Of a stretch of 64,000 nucleotides of DNA, positions 8,379-15,462 are shown piece after piece. How positions within the stretch are numbered: the stretch's first letter is position 1; each line of letters begins with the position of its first letter. The stretch lies in NCBI RefSeq assembly GCF_016464305.1, contig NZ_JAEIOJ010000002.1, forward strand, positions 682,001 to 746,000, given 5' to 3'. The stretch comes from Umezawaea beigongshangensis. GTDB taxonomy: Bacteria; Actinomycetota; Actinomycetes; Mycobacteriales; Pseudonocardiaceae. The notes under the pieces were generated by a model. That model was not told where the DNA came from. It ran no database searches and saw only the letters and a program-made list of their open reading frames with translations. A program made the position numbers and the translations under genes.

Positions 8379-8732
8379 ATGCGAAGCACGACGCGCGCTC
8401 TCCTCGGCGGGGCGCTGGCACTTCCCCTGGTGATCGCGGCGGCCGGAGCCGCCTCGGCCGACGAGTACGTCAGCGCCACGTCCTACGCCGGACCGGACGG
8501 GGCCTGCGTGGAGTACACGTACGCGCACTCCGACGAGTACGGGAACACGTACTACACGTCGGTGCGCCTGAAGGCCGGACCGGACGGCGCGTCCACCACC
8601 TCCACGACGTCGGCCGCCGAGGGCCACGGGTCGGAGAGCGGGGGCGACGGGTCGGCCTGGTACGCCGAGTCCGGCTCCGTAGCCGGGCCCGACGGCGCCT
8701 ACACCTACCAGATCGGCGCCGTCAGCGACTGA
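8379..8732 (+). CDS. Small secreted protein with three AGPDGA repeats
   Basis: 117 residues; ATG at 8379 behind AAGAAGA. A signal peptide (1-26, ending ASA) and a Tyr/Ser/Thr-rich mature part containing YAGPDGA, KAGPDGA and VAGPDGA, each followed by a Tyr- or Thr-rich strand-like segment. The signal peptide and the AGP(D/E)GA motif are shared with the protein at 6592, so the two are probably diverged paralogues. One Cys only. Function unknown; a repetitive surface or matrix protein is a reasonable guess. Confidence 0.75.
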   Translation: MRSTTRALLGGALALPLVIAAAGAASADEYVSATSYAGPDGACVEYTYAHSDEYGNTYYTSVRLKAGPDGASTTSTTSAAEGHGSESGGDGSAWYAESGSVAGPDGAYTYQIGAVSD

Positions 8733-8823
8733 CCGCTCGGCGGTGCCGTCGCGGCGGGGACGGCGCTCGTCGTTCCCGCCGCGGTGCCGTGCTCAACGCC
8801 GACCCGGCACCGGCACCTCCCCT

Positions 8824-9213
8824 CTACGCACACCGTCCTTCCCACCCGCGCGGGTGCACGCCCCGCCTCTCGGTGAACCGCTCCACCACCGCCGGCCCGC
8901 GTCCCCGGTGCTCGCCGATCCTCGACCGGCCCGCCACCGGCAGCCGAGCGCGATCGGCGTCGTCGGCCCCGATGCGCGCGGACGCGGGCCCGGACGGCCG
9001 CCACGGGCGGAAGCAGCGGACGCGACCGCCGTGCTCGCAGGCGTTGGTGACGAGCTCCGTCGCGAGCGACGCCGCGCTCCGCGCGCACACCCCGCTCTCG
9101 TCGGCGAGCCACCGGCGGACCACGCCGAGCAGATCCGCCAGCGGCGCGTCGGCGCTACCGCTCCGGTCCACGCCGCGCACGTCACCGCGAGAACTCCCGG
9201 TACCGGTCGTCAC
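8824..9213 (-). CDS. RsbW-like HATPase anti-sigma/regulatory kinase
   Basis: 129 residues, a minimal GHKL ATPase domain. Three consecutive GTG codons precede the gene; the one at 9213 is spaced 5 nt from GAGG. The N-box is visible in SLATELVTNACEHGG, the G1 region in DDADRARLPVAG and the G2 lid in EHRGRGPAVVERF, where Pro replaces the usual Leu. Such proteins phosphorylate STAS partners or bind sigma factors. Several STAS proteins occur in this window but none is adjacent in the same operon. Its specific partner is unknown. Confidence 0.75.
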   Translation of the reverse strand: MTTGTGSSRGDVRGVDRSGSADAPLADLLGVVRRWLADESGVCARSAASLATELVTNACEHGGRVRCFRPWRPSGPASARIGADDADRARLPVAGRSRIGEHRGRGPAVVERFTERRGVHPRGWEGRCA

Positions 9214-9490
9214 CACCACCTCGCGTGCTCCGCCGTCCGACCACGTGCGAACCGACCGGGCACCCCACCAGGCTCACGGGACACGCACACCCGGATTCCC
9301 CTTGTCCCACGACAGCGCGAGCGGCGTGGTCACAAGAGCGACGATCAGACGTTTTCCGTAATCACGGCCATACCGATCGAGTGATTCTGGTGTCGTTCGG
9401 TGTAAGAGGTGTATCCGACGAGCAGCCGACGCGGAACCGACATCGGGAGTCGGCACCGGCGAAGCCGCGAAGTCACCACGGAGGTCGACC

Positions 9491-10096
9491 ATGCGCGAGA
9501 CCACACCGCCAGGGATGAGCACCACCGTGAAGCTTCCCGCGCCGGACGACGTGGCGGAGCAGCCCGCGACCGGGATCGCGGCACCCCCTCCCACGGCCCT
9601 CGACCTGCTGACCGAGCACGTCGAGCGGGTGCGCGCCACGGACGTGACCGACACCGCCACGGCGCTGCTGGTCGCGTGGCGCGCCTTCGGCGCAGCCGGG
9701 ATCTGCGGGACCGTGCTGACCGGCACGGACCCCGGATCGGCGCGGACGGCCGACCGCGCGCAGCGCATCCACGTGGACACGACGTGGTACCTGGCGCCCG
9801 CTCCGTCGCTGCCCTGCACCGACGCCGTGATCGTGCCGGTGAACGCACTGGTGCCGGATCAGACGGACGATCCCGCCGGACGGCACGGCGAGGTCGCGCC
9901 CTCGGACGTCGACCAGGTGCGGCTGGGCATCGTCGCCCTGGCCGAGGAGATCACCACGATGCTGTCGGGCGCGGCGGAGGCGGCCGTGGACACCGCCGAC
10001 CGGTGCGCCTGCGAGAGCGGCGCCAGGGCTGCTCTCGACCTGGCCCGGTGCTGGTACGCGGACGGAACGGCGCCGGGGGCCCCGCTCACACCGTGA
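9491..10096 (+). CDS. Hypothetical protein, soluble, GAF/ANTAR-sensor-like layout
   Basis: 201 residues; ATG at 9491 behind CGGAGG. Predicted cytosolic, Ala/Asp/Thr-rich, without signal or membrane segments. An N-terminal helical region (about 37-70) precedes a strand-rich centre and a C-terminal helical region with three Cys. I do not recognise a domain; resemblance to small GAF-type sensors is only suggestive. It is divergent from the RsbW-like gene, sharing a 277-bp upstream region with three spaced GGTGT elements. Its end overlaps the convergent CBM48-like gene by 11 bp. Confidence 0.6.
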   Translation: MRETTPPGMSTTVKLPAPDDVAEQPATGIAAPPPTALDLLTEHVERVRATDVTDTATALLVAWRAFGAAGICGTVLTGTDPGSARTADRAQRIHVDTTWYLAPAPSLPCTDAVIVPVNALVPDQTDDPAGRHGEVAPSDVDQVRLGIVALAEEITTMLSGAAEAAVDTADRCACESGARAALDLARCWYADGTAPGAPLTP

Positions 10097-10367
10097 GGCG
10101 GCCGTTCCCGCGCTCGTCGCGAACGGCGAGGGCGGGTTCGTCGGTCCAGACGCCGCCCTCGGTGAGGTAGCGGAAGGACACGGACCTGCCCCTGGGCAGG
10201 ACGACCGACGCCGAGCGGCGGCCGTTGGGGCGTCGGCGCAGCGTGTGCTTGCCCGGTGTCCAGTCGTTGAAGCACCCCACGACGCTGGTGGCGCCGGCCG
10301 GGTGGCCGTGGTCCAGGCTGAACGTGACGCGGACCTTGTTGAACGGCAGTGCGGTCGTGCTGATCAT
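10086..10367 (-). CDS. CBM48/AMPK-like glycogen-binding domain protein
   Basis: 93 residues from the ATG at 10367, which has GAGGA 10 nt upstream. Almost the whole protein is one early-set domain: KVRVTFSL, then SVVGCFNDW, then LRRRPNGRRSASVVLPRG and FRYLTEGG. This is the pattern of isoamylase N-terminal/CBM48 modules, in which the NDW region binds alpha-glucans. Stand-alone versions are common in actinobacteria; their role is not established, with glycogen sensing as one possibility. No glycogen enzyme is adjacent. Confidence 0.8.
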   Translation of the reverse strand: MISTTALPFNKVRVTFSLDHGHPAGATSVVGCFNDWTPGKHTLRRRPNGRRSASVVLPRGRSVSFRYLTEGGVWTDEPALAVRDERGNGRLTV

Positions 10368-10692
10368 CGGCGAGCTGTCCTCTGCGACTCGGGGACGGTG
10401 CGGTCGCGCTTGCCGTCGCGACACGTGCAGGCTGCCGTGCGCGCCGCCGTCGCGCCAGCGGGTTCAGCCGGTCGGGAACAGATGGTCACACAGCCGTCGC
10501 ACCCGGTGGTCCTCCTCCCGCCCCGACCAACACCGCGCCGCCCCGCCGGAGGCAGTACAGTCGCTACCGGGTTGCCGGACGGGGAGATCGCGGTGATCAG
10601 CCACGACAGGTCCGTCTTCCACGCGGTCGAGCGGTTCGACGCTCGTCGGTGGGATCGAGCCGACCACGCACCGCGAGCACGGAGACGATGAC
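10368..10692. other. 325-bp intergenic region
   Basis: Between divergent genes 10086-10367 and 10693-11664. I see no gene and no clear repeat; it must hold both promoters. Confidence 0.4.
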
Positions 10693-11664
10693 ATGGCAGT
10701 CGCGCCCGCGACGTCGCACGAACCGTTCGTGCACCCGGCGCTGTTCTACGCGGGCAGCGCCGAGTACCTCGCGGGTACCGTCCCCTTCGTCACCGACGGC
10801 CTCGACGCGGGTGAGCCGGTGGCGGTCGCCGTGCCGGGACCTCAGCTCGACCTGCTGCGCGCGGCCCTGGGCGAGCGTGCCGGGCGGGTCCGCTTCCTGG
10901 ACATGACCCGTGCCGGGCGCAACCCCGGCCGGATCATCCCGTGGGTGTTGCGCGCCTTCGCCGACCAGCACTCCTCCGGTCACGTGCGGATCATCGGCGA
11001 GCCGATCTGGCCGGGGCGCTCGGAGACGGAGTACCCGGCCTGCGTCCAGCACGAGGCCCTGATCAACCACGCCTTCACCGGTCGTCACGTGACGATCCTG
11101 TGCCCGTACGACACGGTCGGGCTGGACCCGCTCGTGCTCGCCGACGCCGAGGCCACGCACCCCGTGCTCGTCGACTCGCGCGGGCAGCGGCCCAGCGAGC
11201 GCTACGCGCCCGACCACGTCGTCCGGACGTACAACAGGCCCCTGTCCCCACCGCCTCCCGGCGCCACCGCCCTCGCGGTGCGCACCGAGGAGCTGGGACT
11301 GCTGAGGCGCGTCGCCGCCGAGCGGGCCCGCACGGCCGGTCTGAGCGGCGAACGCGTGGAGGACGTCCTGCTGACGGTCACCGAACTGGCGGCCAACAGC
11401 ATCGTGCACGGCGGCGGGAGCGGCACGGTCCACCTGTGGGCGGACGCCGACCACCTCGTCGTGCAGAGCAGCGACTCCGGGCACATCACCGACCCGCTGG
11501 CCGGTCGGCTCCCGGCCGCTCAGCAGCAGACCGGCGGCCGGGGCCTGGTGCTGGTGAACCACCTCGCCGACCTGGTCCGCGTGCACAGCACCGCGGTCGG
11601 CACGGTCGTCCGGGCGCACTTCGCCGTCGGTCGCGGAGCGGACGGCGCGCCCCCTCCGGTGTGA
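10693..11664 (+). CDS. MEDS-domain sensor with RsbW-like ATPase domain
   Basis: 323 residues; ATG at 10693 behind CGGAGA. A MEDS (DcmR-type sensory) domain at about 15-185 begins HPALFYAGSAEYLAGTVPFV and includes HVRIIGEPIW and ILCPYDT. A GHKL ATPase domain at about 205-315 has the N-box at 231-240 (ELAANSIVHG), G1 at 260-263 (SDSG) and G2 at 281-285 (GGRGL). MEDS domains are thought to sense small hydrocarbons or related ligands. The pairing suggests a one-component kinase that controls a STAS partner, possibly the STAS protein encoded 150 bp downstream. No phospho-acceptor His domain is present. Confidence 0.88.
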   Translation: MAVAPATSHEPFVHPALFYAGSAEYLAGTVPFVTDGLDAGEPVAVAVPGPQLDLLRAALGERAGRVRFLDMTRAGRNPGRIIPWVLRAFADQHSSGHVRIIGEPIWPGRSETEYPACVQHEALINHAFTGRHVTILCPYDTVGLDPLVLADAEATHPVLVDSRGQRPSERYAPDHVVRTYNRPLSPPPPGATALAVRTEELGLLRRVAAERARTAGLSGERVEDVLLTVTELAANSIVHGGGSGTVHLWADADHLVVQSSDSGHITDPLAGRLPAAQQQTGGRGLVLVNHLADLVRVHSTAVGTVVRAHFAVGRGADGAPPPV

Positions 11665-11813
11665 TCCGGTCGTCCCCCGGCTCGGAAGCCGGGCACGCCG
11701 CTGCCGGGCGCACGGCGACGTGGTCACCGTTCCCGCGCTGTGACCGGCCGGCCGCGACGCACGACTAGGCTGACCCGCGAACCGCTTCCGCCCCATCGAC
11801 GAGGAGAACGCCC

Positions 11814-12236
11814 TTGCCGGACAGAGCCGAGCACGCCCGGGTGATCCAGACGACCCCGGACGTCCAGCTCCTGCGGGTCGACGTCGACCACCCGCGGGGC
11901 GTGCCCGTCGTGCGCGTGGTCGGCGAGATCGACATGAGCACCGCGTCCACGCTGGGCGAGCGCCTGTCCGCGGCGTTCGAGGACGCCGCCGCCGACGCGT
12001 CGCCCGAGGCGCCTCGCCCGGTCGTGGTCGACCTGAGCGGCGTGGGCTTCCTCGGCTCGGTCGGACTCGCCCTGCTCGTGGAGTACCGCGAACGCGGCAT
12101 CGACCGCGGCACCCCCATGAACCTGGTCGTGTCCTCCCGCGCGGTGCTGCGATCGCTCCAGGCCACCCAGCTGGACGCGCTGCTGGCCGTCCACCCGACG
12201 CTCGACGACGCCCTCTCCGCGGTCAGCGGCTCCTGA
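11814..12236 (+). CDS. STAS-domain anti-anti-sigma factor
   Basis: 140 residues; TTG start at 11814 with GAGGAG 8 nt upstream. STAS fold at about 25-130 with RVVGEIDMSTAS and VVVDLSGVGFLGSVGLALL. The D of the usual D-S pair is Gly, but the phospho-acceptor Ser is kept. Its position 150 bp after the MEDS-ATPase gene, in the same direction, makes that kinase its likely regulator. A TAGGCT hexamer at 11766-11771 suggests it also has its own promoter. Confidence 0.85.
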   Translation: MPDRAEHARVIQTTPDVQLLRVDVDHPRGVPVVRVVGEIDMSTASTLGERLSAAFEDAAADASPEAPRPVVVDLSGVGFLGSVGLALLVEYRERGIDRGTPMNLVVSSRAVLRSLQATQLDALLAVHPTLDDALSAVSGS

Positions 12237-12243
12237 GGTCCCG

Positions 12244-12915
12244 TCAGGACGCGCCGGGTCGCGCGGCGGTGCCGTCCGCTCGGGCGGCACCGGCCCTGCT
12301 CTCCCGGTACGCCTCGACCCTGGCCCGGCCGAGCCACCGCGGACTCATCTCCACACCCGGCGGCAGCGACAGCACGGGTTCGAACCTCACGTCCTCGTGA
12401 GCCTCGCCGCGCACGACGAGCGTGGCCACCGCGCGCCACTCCCCGTCCCGGCCGCTCTCCTCCACGGTGAAGTGCAGCGGGATGTTCCGCGCCGCGGTCG
12501 CCAGCGCGCCGGGGTTCGGCGGGATCCGGCGGGTGCGGCGCTGCGGCACCGCGCGCAGCCACACGAGGTCGCCGTCGCGCCGGAACGGGACGACGCTGCC
12601 GTAGCAGCGGCCCTCCCAGTGCGTCGACGGCAGCGGCGTCATCCGGCTGACGCGGTTCCCGCCGGAGGTCGACAGCAGCACGTCCCAGTGCCGGTCCCCG
12701 CCCAGCGGCACGCGGACGGCGAGCCCGAGCACGTCGGGCAGCGAACCGGGTGTGCCGGCCCCCTTGGACAGGCGCACCAGCACCTCGTGCTCCCCCCGCG
12801 GCAGCGGCAGCACCGCGGGACCGTCGGCGTCGAGCGTGCCGCGCAGCACCAGGCCGTCCGGGTGCAGGGCACGGGTTCGGCGCAACCGCGCCAGGGCGGA
12901 GAAGACACTGCTCAT
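12244..12915 (-). CDS. Catalase-fold protein without full catalase length
   Basis: 223 residues; ATG at 12915. The segment RLSKGAGTPGSLPDVLGLAVRVP followed by WDVLLSTSG resembles the central catalase barrel motif (RFSxGxGxPxxxPDxxGxAxR). The protein is less than half of catalase length and I find no distal His or proximal heme Tyr region. Similar short proteins in actinobacteria are annotated as phosphodiesterase or catalase-related; the activity is unclear. It converges on the STAS gene with a 7-bp gap and lies 54 bp downstream of the next leftward gene. Confidence 0.6.
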   Translation of the reverse strand: MSSVFSALARLRRTRALHPDGLVLRGTLDADGPAVLPLPRGEHEVLVRLSKGAGTPGSLPDVLGLAVRVPLGGDRHWDVLLSTSGGNRVSRMTPLPSTHWEGRCYGSVVPFRRDGDLVWLRAVPQRRTRRIPPNPGALATAARNIPLHFTVEESGRDGEWRAVATLVVRGEAHEDVRFEPVLSLPPGVEMSPRWLGRARVEAYRESRAGAARADGTAARPGAS

Positions 12916-12969
12916 GGAACGTGCGTACCCAGAACCGCCGCCGTCATCCGCATCCGGGTGAACCGGGCG

Positions 12970-13527
12970 TCAGAACAGCAGGCCGTCCGGCCCCGCGCCG
13001 TTGCTCTCGCGGATCAGGTGCCTGTCCCAGCCGTCCCACACCTCGCCGGTGAACGCGGCGAGCCGCTCGGCCTTCTCCGCGGCGGCGTGGACCAGCACGA
13101 CGAGGACCTTGGCGCTGGTCCCGGCGCTGGCGAGGCCGCGCAGCCCCTCGTTCTGCAGGGCGACGTCCGCCGCAGCCTGCCCGGTCAGCAGCGCCGTGGC
13201 GGCGAGCACCGCCCGGTGCCACGCCTCCCGCTCCCGCTCGTCGGCGTCGGACGGCGGCGTGAACGCCGGCCGGATCGGGAACGCGGGGTTCAGGCCGCCC
13301 TGCGGCAGGCCGTCGAGCAGGAAGTCGCCCAGCACCTCGGAGGCGATCAGCGCGCCCGTGCCGGAGTCACCGGCGTCGATCACCTCGGCCACCAGGGCGT
13401 CGCGGGTGTGCGGTCTGTTCGACAGCACGGCGGCGACCGCCGTCGCCGCCAGCTCCCCCACGTGAGCGCGGTGGAGCTCCAGTTCGAGGTCCGGCACGAC
13501 CCGCACCGGGGCGTCGTCACTGCACAT
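12970..13527 (-). CDS. Hypothetical cytosolic protein
   Basis: 185 residues from the ATG at 13527; a longer start at 13614 adds an Arg-rich stretch and is less likely. Ala/Leu/Glu-rich and mostly helical, with no membrane segment or known motif that I recognise. The two features I can name are a conserved-looking LNPAFPIRPAFTPP segment and the aromatic GEVWDGWDRHL near the C-terminus. It is co-oriented with the catalase-fold gene 54 bp downstream, so the two may be cotranscribed. Confidence 0.55.
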   Translation of the reverse strand: MCSDDAPVRVVPDLELELHRAHVGELAATAVAAVLSNRPHTRDALVAEVIDAGDSGTGALIASEVLGDFLLDGLPQGGLNPAFPIRPAFTPPSDADEREREAWHRAVLAATALLTGQAAADVALQNEGLRGLASAGTSAKVLVVLVHAAAEKAERLAAFTGEVWDGWDRHLIRESNGAGPDGLLF

Positions 13528-13956
13528 CGTCTCTGATCTCGCTCGGCGTCTCGTACCGGTACGAACCGCACCCTGGGGCGTGCACCGGGCAAGTATCGAG
13601 GGCGCTGCGCCCACGGCCGCCCCGCGTCACACCGATGCCGTGATCACCACCCGGATCGGAGGTCGACGCCGGAGCGGTGGCCACGGCACGCGATCGTCCG
13701 GGTCGGCCGGTTCGGACCGGCGTCTCGTGCGGAGCACGCGGATCGACCAGCGGGGTGACACGCGCCCCCTCCGGCGTGGCGCTCGGTGAGGACCGAACGC
13801 CACCGGCCCGCCTGGGGACGGCCGGTGGCGGAGAACGTCCCCCGTCCGGGGAGGATGCACGACCCGAACGGGCGTGCTGCACGGCGGAGCGGGCGGACGC
13901 GCTCGATACTGTGGCCTCGGACACTGGGCCGCGAGCGCTGCGCGGAGGAACGGGTT
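13528..13956. other. 429-bp divergent intergenic region
   Basis: Between leftward 12970-13527 and rightward 13957-14232. Open frames crossing it lack ribosome sites and family features. I see nothing specific beyond the GGAGGAA ribosome site at its right end. Confidence 0.4.
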
Positions 13957-14232
13957 GTGACGACTCTGACGATCGTGCACTGCGCGGGGTGCGGCGCGGC
14001 CGACGTGCTCCCGCCGTCCGACGGGGACCTCTCCCACCGGTCGTGCGCCGCGCAGGCGTGCGCCGCCGGGCCGTGGCGGTGCGCCGACTGCGGCGAGGAG
14101 TTCACCGCGTACCCGTGTCCCGCGTGCGGCTCCTACCGGTTCGGCGTCGGCGGAGGGCCTGCCCGGCACGCGCCCGACCAGCCGTGCACCGCCACGTGCT
14201 GGCGGTGCGGCGAGCCCGTCGGCAGTCGCTGA
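13957..14232 (+). CDS. Small protein with four CxxC zinc knuckles
   Basis: 91 residues; GTG at 13957 with GGAGGAA 7 nt upstream. Four CxxC pairs are visible: CAGC, CADC, CPAC and CWRC, with extra Cys/His between them, so it probably folds as two zinc ribbons. No catalytic domain is attached. Roles in nucleic-acid binding or protein interaction are possible. Convergent with the aldo/keto reductase gene; a shared hairpin lies between them. Confidence 0.7.
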   Translation: MTTLTIVHCAGCGAADVLPPSDGDLSHRSCAAQACAAGPWRCADCGEEFTAYPCPACGSYRFGVGGGPARHAPDQPCTATCWRCGEPVGSR

Positions 14233-14262
14233 CCGGCGATCCGGACGGGCGGTCAGCCGGCC

Positions 14263-14296
14263 GCAGGGGAGCGCGGACGTGCCGCGCTCCCCCTGC
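14263..14296. terminator. Bidirectional hairpin terminator
   Basis: Arms 14263-14276 and 14282-14296 pair over 14 bp with one bulged C and a 5-nt loop, between the convergent zinc-knuckle and aldo/keto reductase genes. Confidence 0.75.
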
Positions 14297-14298
14297 TC

Positions 14299-15288
14299 TC
14301 AGCCGAGCTGCTTCTCGATCTCGGCGAGCTCGTCGTCGGTGAAGTCGAGGTTGCGCACCGCGGCGACGTTGTCCTCCAGCTGCCGGACGCTGCTGGCGCC
14401 GACCAGGGCCGAGGTGACCCGGCCACCGCGCAGCACCCACGCCAGCGCGAGCTGCGCGAGGGTCTGCCCGCGCTGCTTCGCGATCTGGTCGAGACCCCGC
14501 ACCGTGCCCAGCAGGTCCTCGGTGATGCGCTCCTCGGACAGGAACGGGCTGGCGCTGGCCGCGCGGGAGTCGGCGGGGATGCCGGAGAGGTAGCGGTCGG
14601 TCAGCAGGCCCTGCGCGAGCGGCGAGTAGGCGATGGACCCGGCGCCGACCTCGTCGAGGACGTCGAGCAGGCCGTCCTCCACCCAGCGGTTGACCATGGA
14701 GTACGAGGGCTGGTGGATCAGCAGCGGCGTGCCGAGCTCGGCCAGCGCGCGCGCCGCCTCGCGGGTCTGCTCGGCGGAGTAGTTGGAGATGCCCGCGTAG
14801 AGCGCCTTGCCCTGCTGCACGGCCGTGTGCAGCGCGCCCATCGTCTCCTCGATCGGCGTCTCCGGGTCGGGACGGTGGGAGTAGAAGACGTCCACGTGGT
14901 CCAGGCCGAGGCGGCCCAGGCTCTGGTCCAGGCTGCCGAGGACGCTCTTGCGCGAGCCCCACTCGCCGTGCGGGCCGGGCCACATCAGGTAGCCCGCCTT
15001 GGTGGAGACGACGATCTCGTCCCGGTAGGGGCGGAAGTCCTGCTGGAAGATCCGGCCGAAGTTCTCCTCGGCCGATCCGGGCGGCGGGCCGTAGTTGTTG
15101 GCCAGGTCGAAGTGCGTGACCCCGAGGTCGAACGCACGGCGCAGCACGGCGCGCTGGGTGTCCAGACCGCGGTCGTGGCCGAAGTTGTGCCACAGGCCCA
15201 GTGACACGGCGGGCAGCTTCAGGCCGCTGCGTCCGGTGCGGCGGTGGGGCATGGTGTCGTAGCGGGAGTCTGCGGCGACGTGGGGCAC
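14299..15288 (-). CDS. Aldo/keto reductase, YghZ (glyceraldehyde-3-phosphate reductase) type
   Basis: 329 residues; GTG at 15288 preceded by GAGGAG. NAD(P)H-dependent TIM-barrel reductase. It has the active-site Asp/Tyr region FDLANNYGPPPGSAEENFG, the Lys region STKAGY and the catalytic His in VDVFYSHRPD. The GPPPGSAE insert and SYSMVNRWVE segment point to the YghZ/L-glyceraldehyde 3-phosphate reductase branch and potassium-channel beta-subunit relatives. It is divergent from the alpha-galactosidase gene and may share its regulation in sugar metabolism. Confidence 0.88.
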   Translation of the reverse strand: MPHVAADSRYDTMPHRRTGRSGLKLPAVSLGLWHNFGHDRGLDTQRAVLRRAFDLGVTHFDLANNYGPPPGSAEENFGRIFQQDFRPYRDEIVVSTKAGYLMWPGPHGEWGSRKSVLGSLDQSLGRLGLDHVDVFYSHRPDPETPIEETMGALHTAVQQGKALYAGISNYSAEQTREAARALAELGTPLLIHQPSYSMVNRWVEDGLLDVLDEVGAGSIAYSPLAQGLLTDRYLSGIPADSRAASASPFLSEERITEDLLGTVRGLDQIAKQRGQTLAQLALAWVLRGGRVTSALVGASSVRQLEDNVAAVRNLDFTDDELAEIEKQLG

Positions 15289-15462
15289 GGTTCTCCTCGG
15301 CGTTGCGGGGTTCACCAGCGGCGAGACCCGGTCGGTAGAAGTCTAGTGGGGCGCGCCACCGTCCTGAGGGGACTTCCGCCTTGCGCGGGCCCCTCGACAC
15401 CTGTCAGCTTGTCGCTGACGTCGCTCAACGGCGCGGCGCCCCCCTCTCGACAGGACGGCCCC

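Noticed and set aside
7160-9361. Very long rightward open frame of 733 codons
   Set aside because: It is Arg/Pro-rich, crosses four better-supported genes on both strands, and has no ribosome site or domain; it is a high-GC shadow.
10245-10691. Plus-strand gene opposite and beyond the CBM48-like gene
   Set aside because: No ribosome site or domain; the CBM48 fold is clear on the minus strand and the rest is promoter DNA of the MEDS-ATPase gene.
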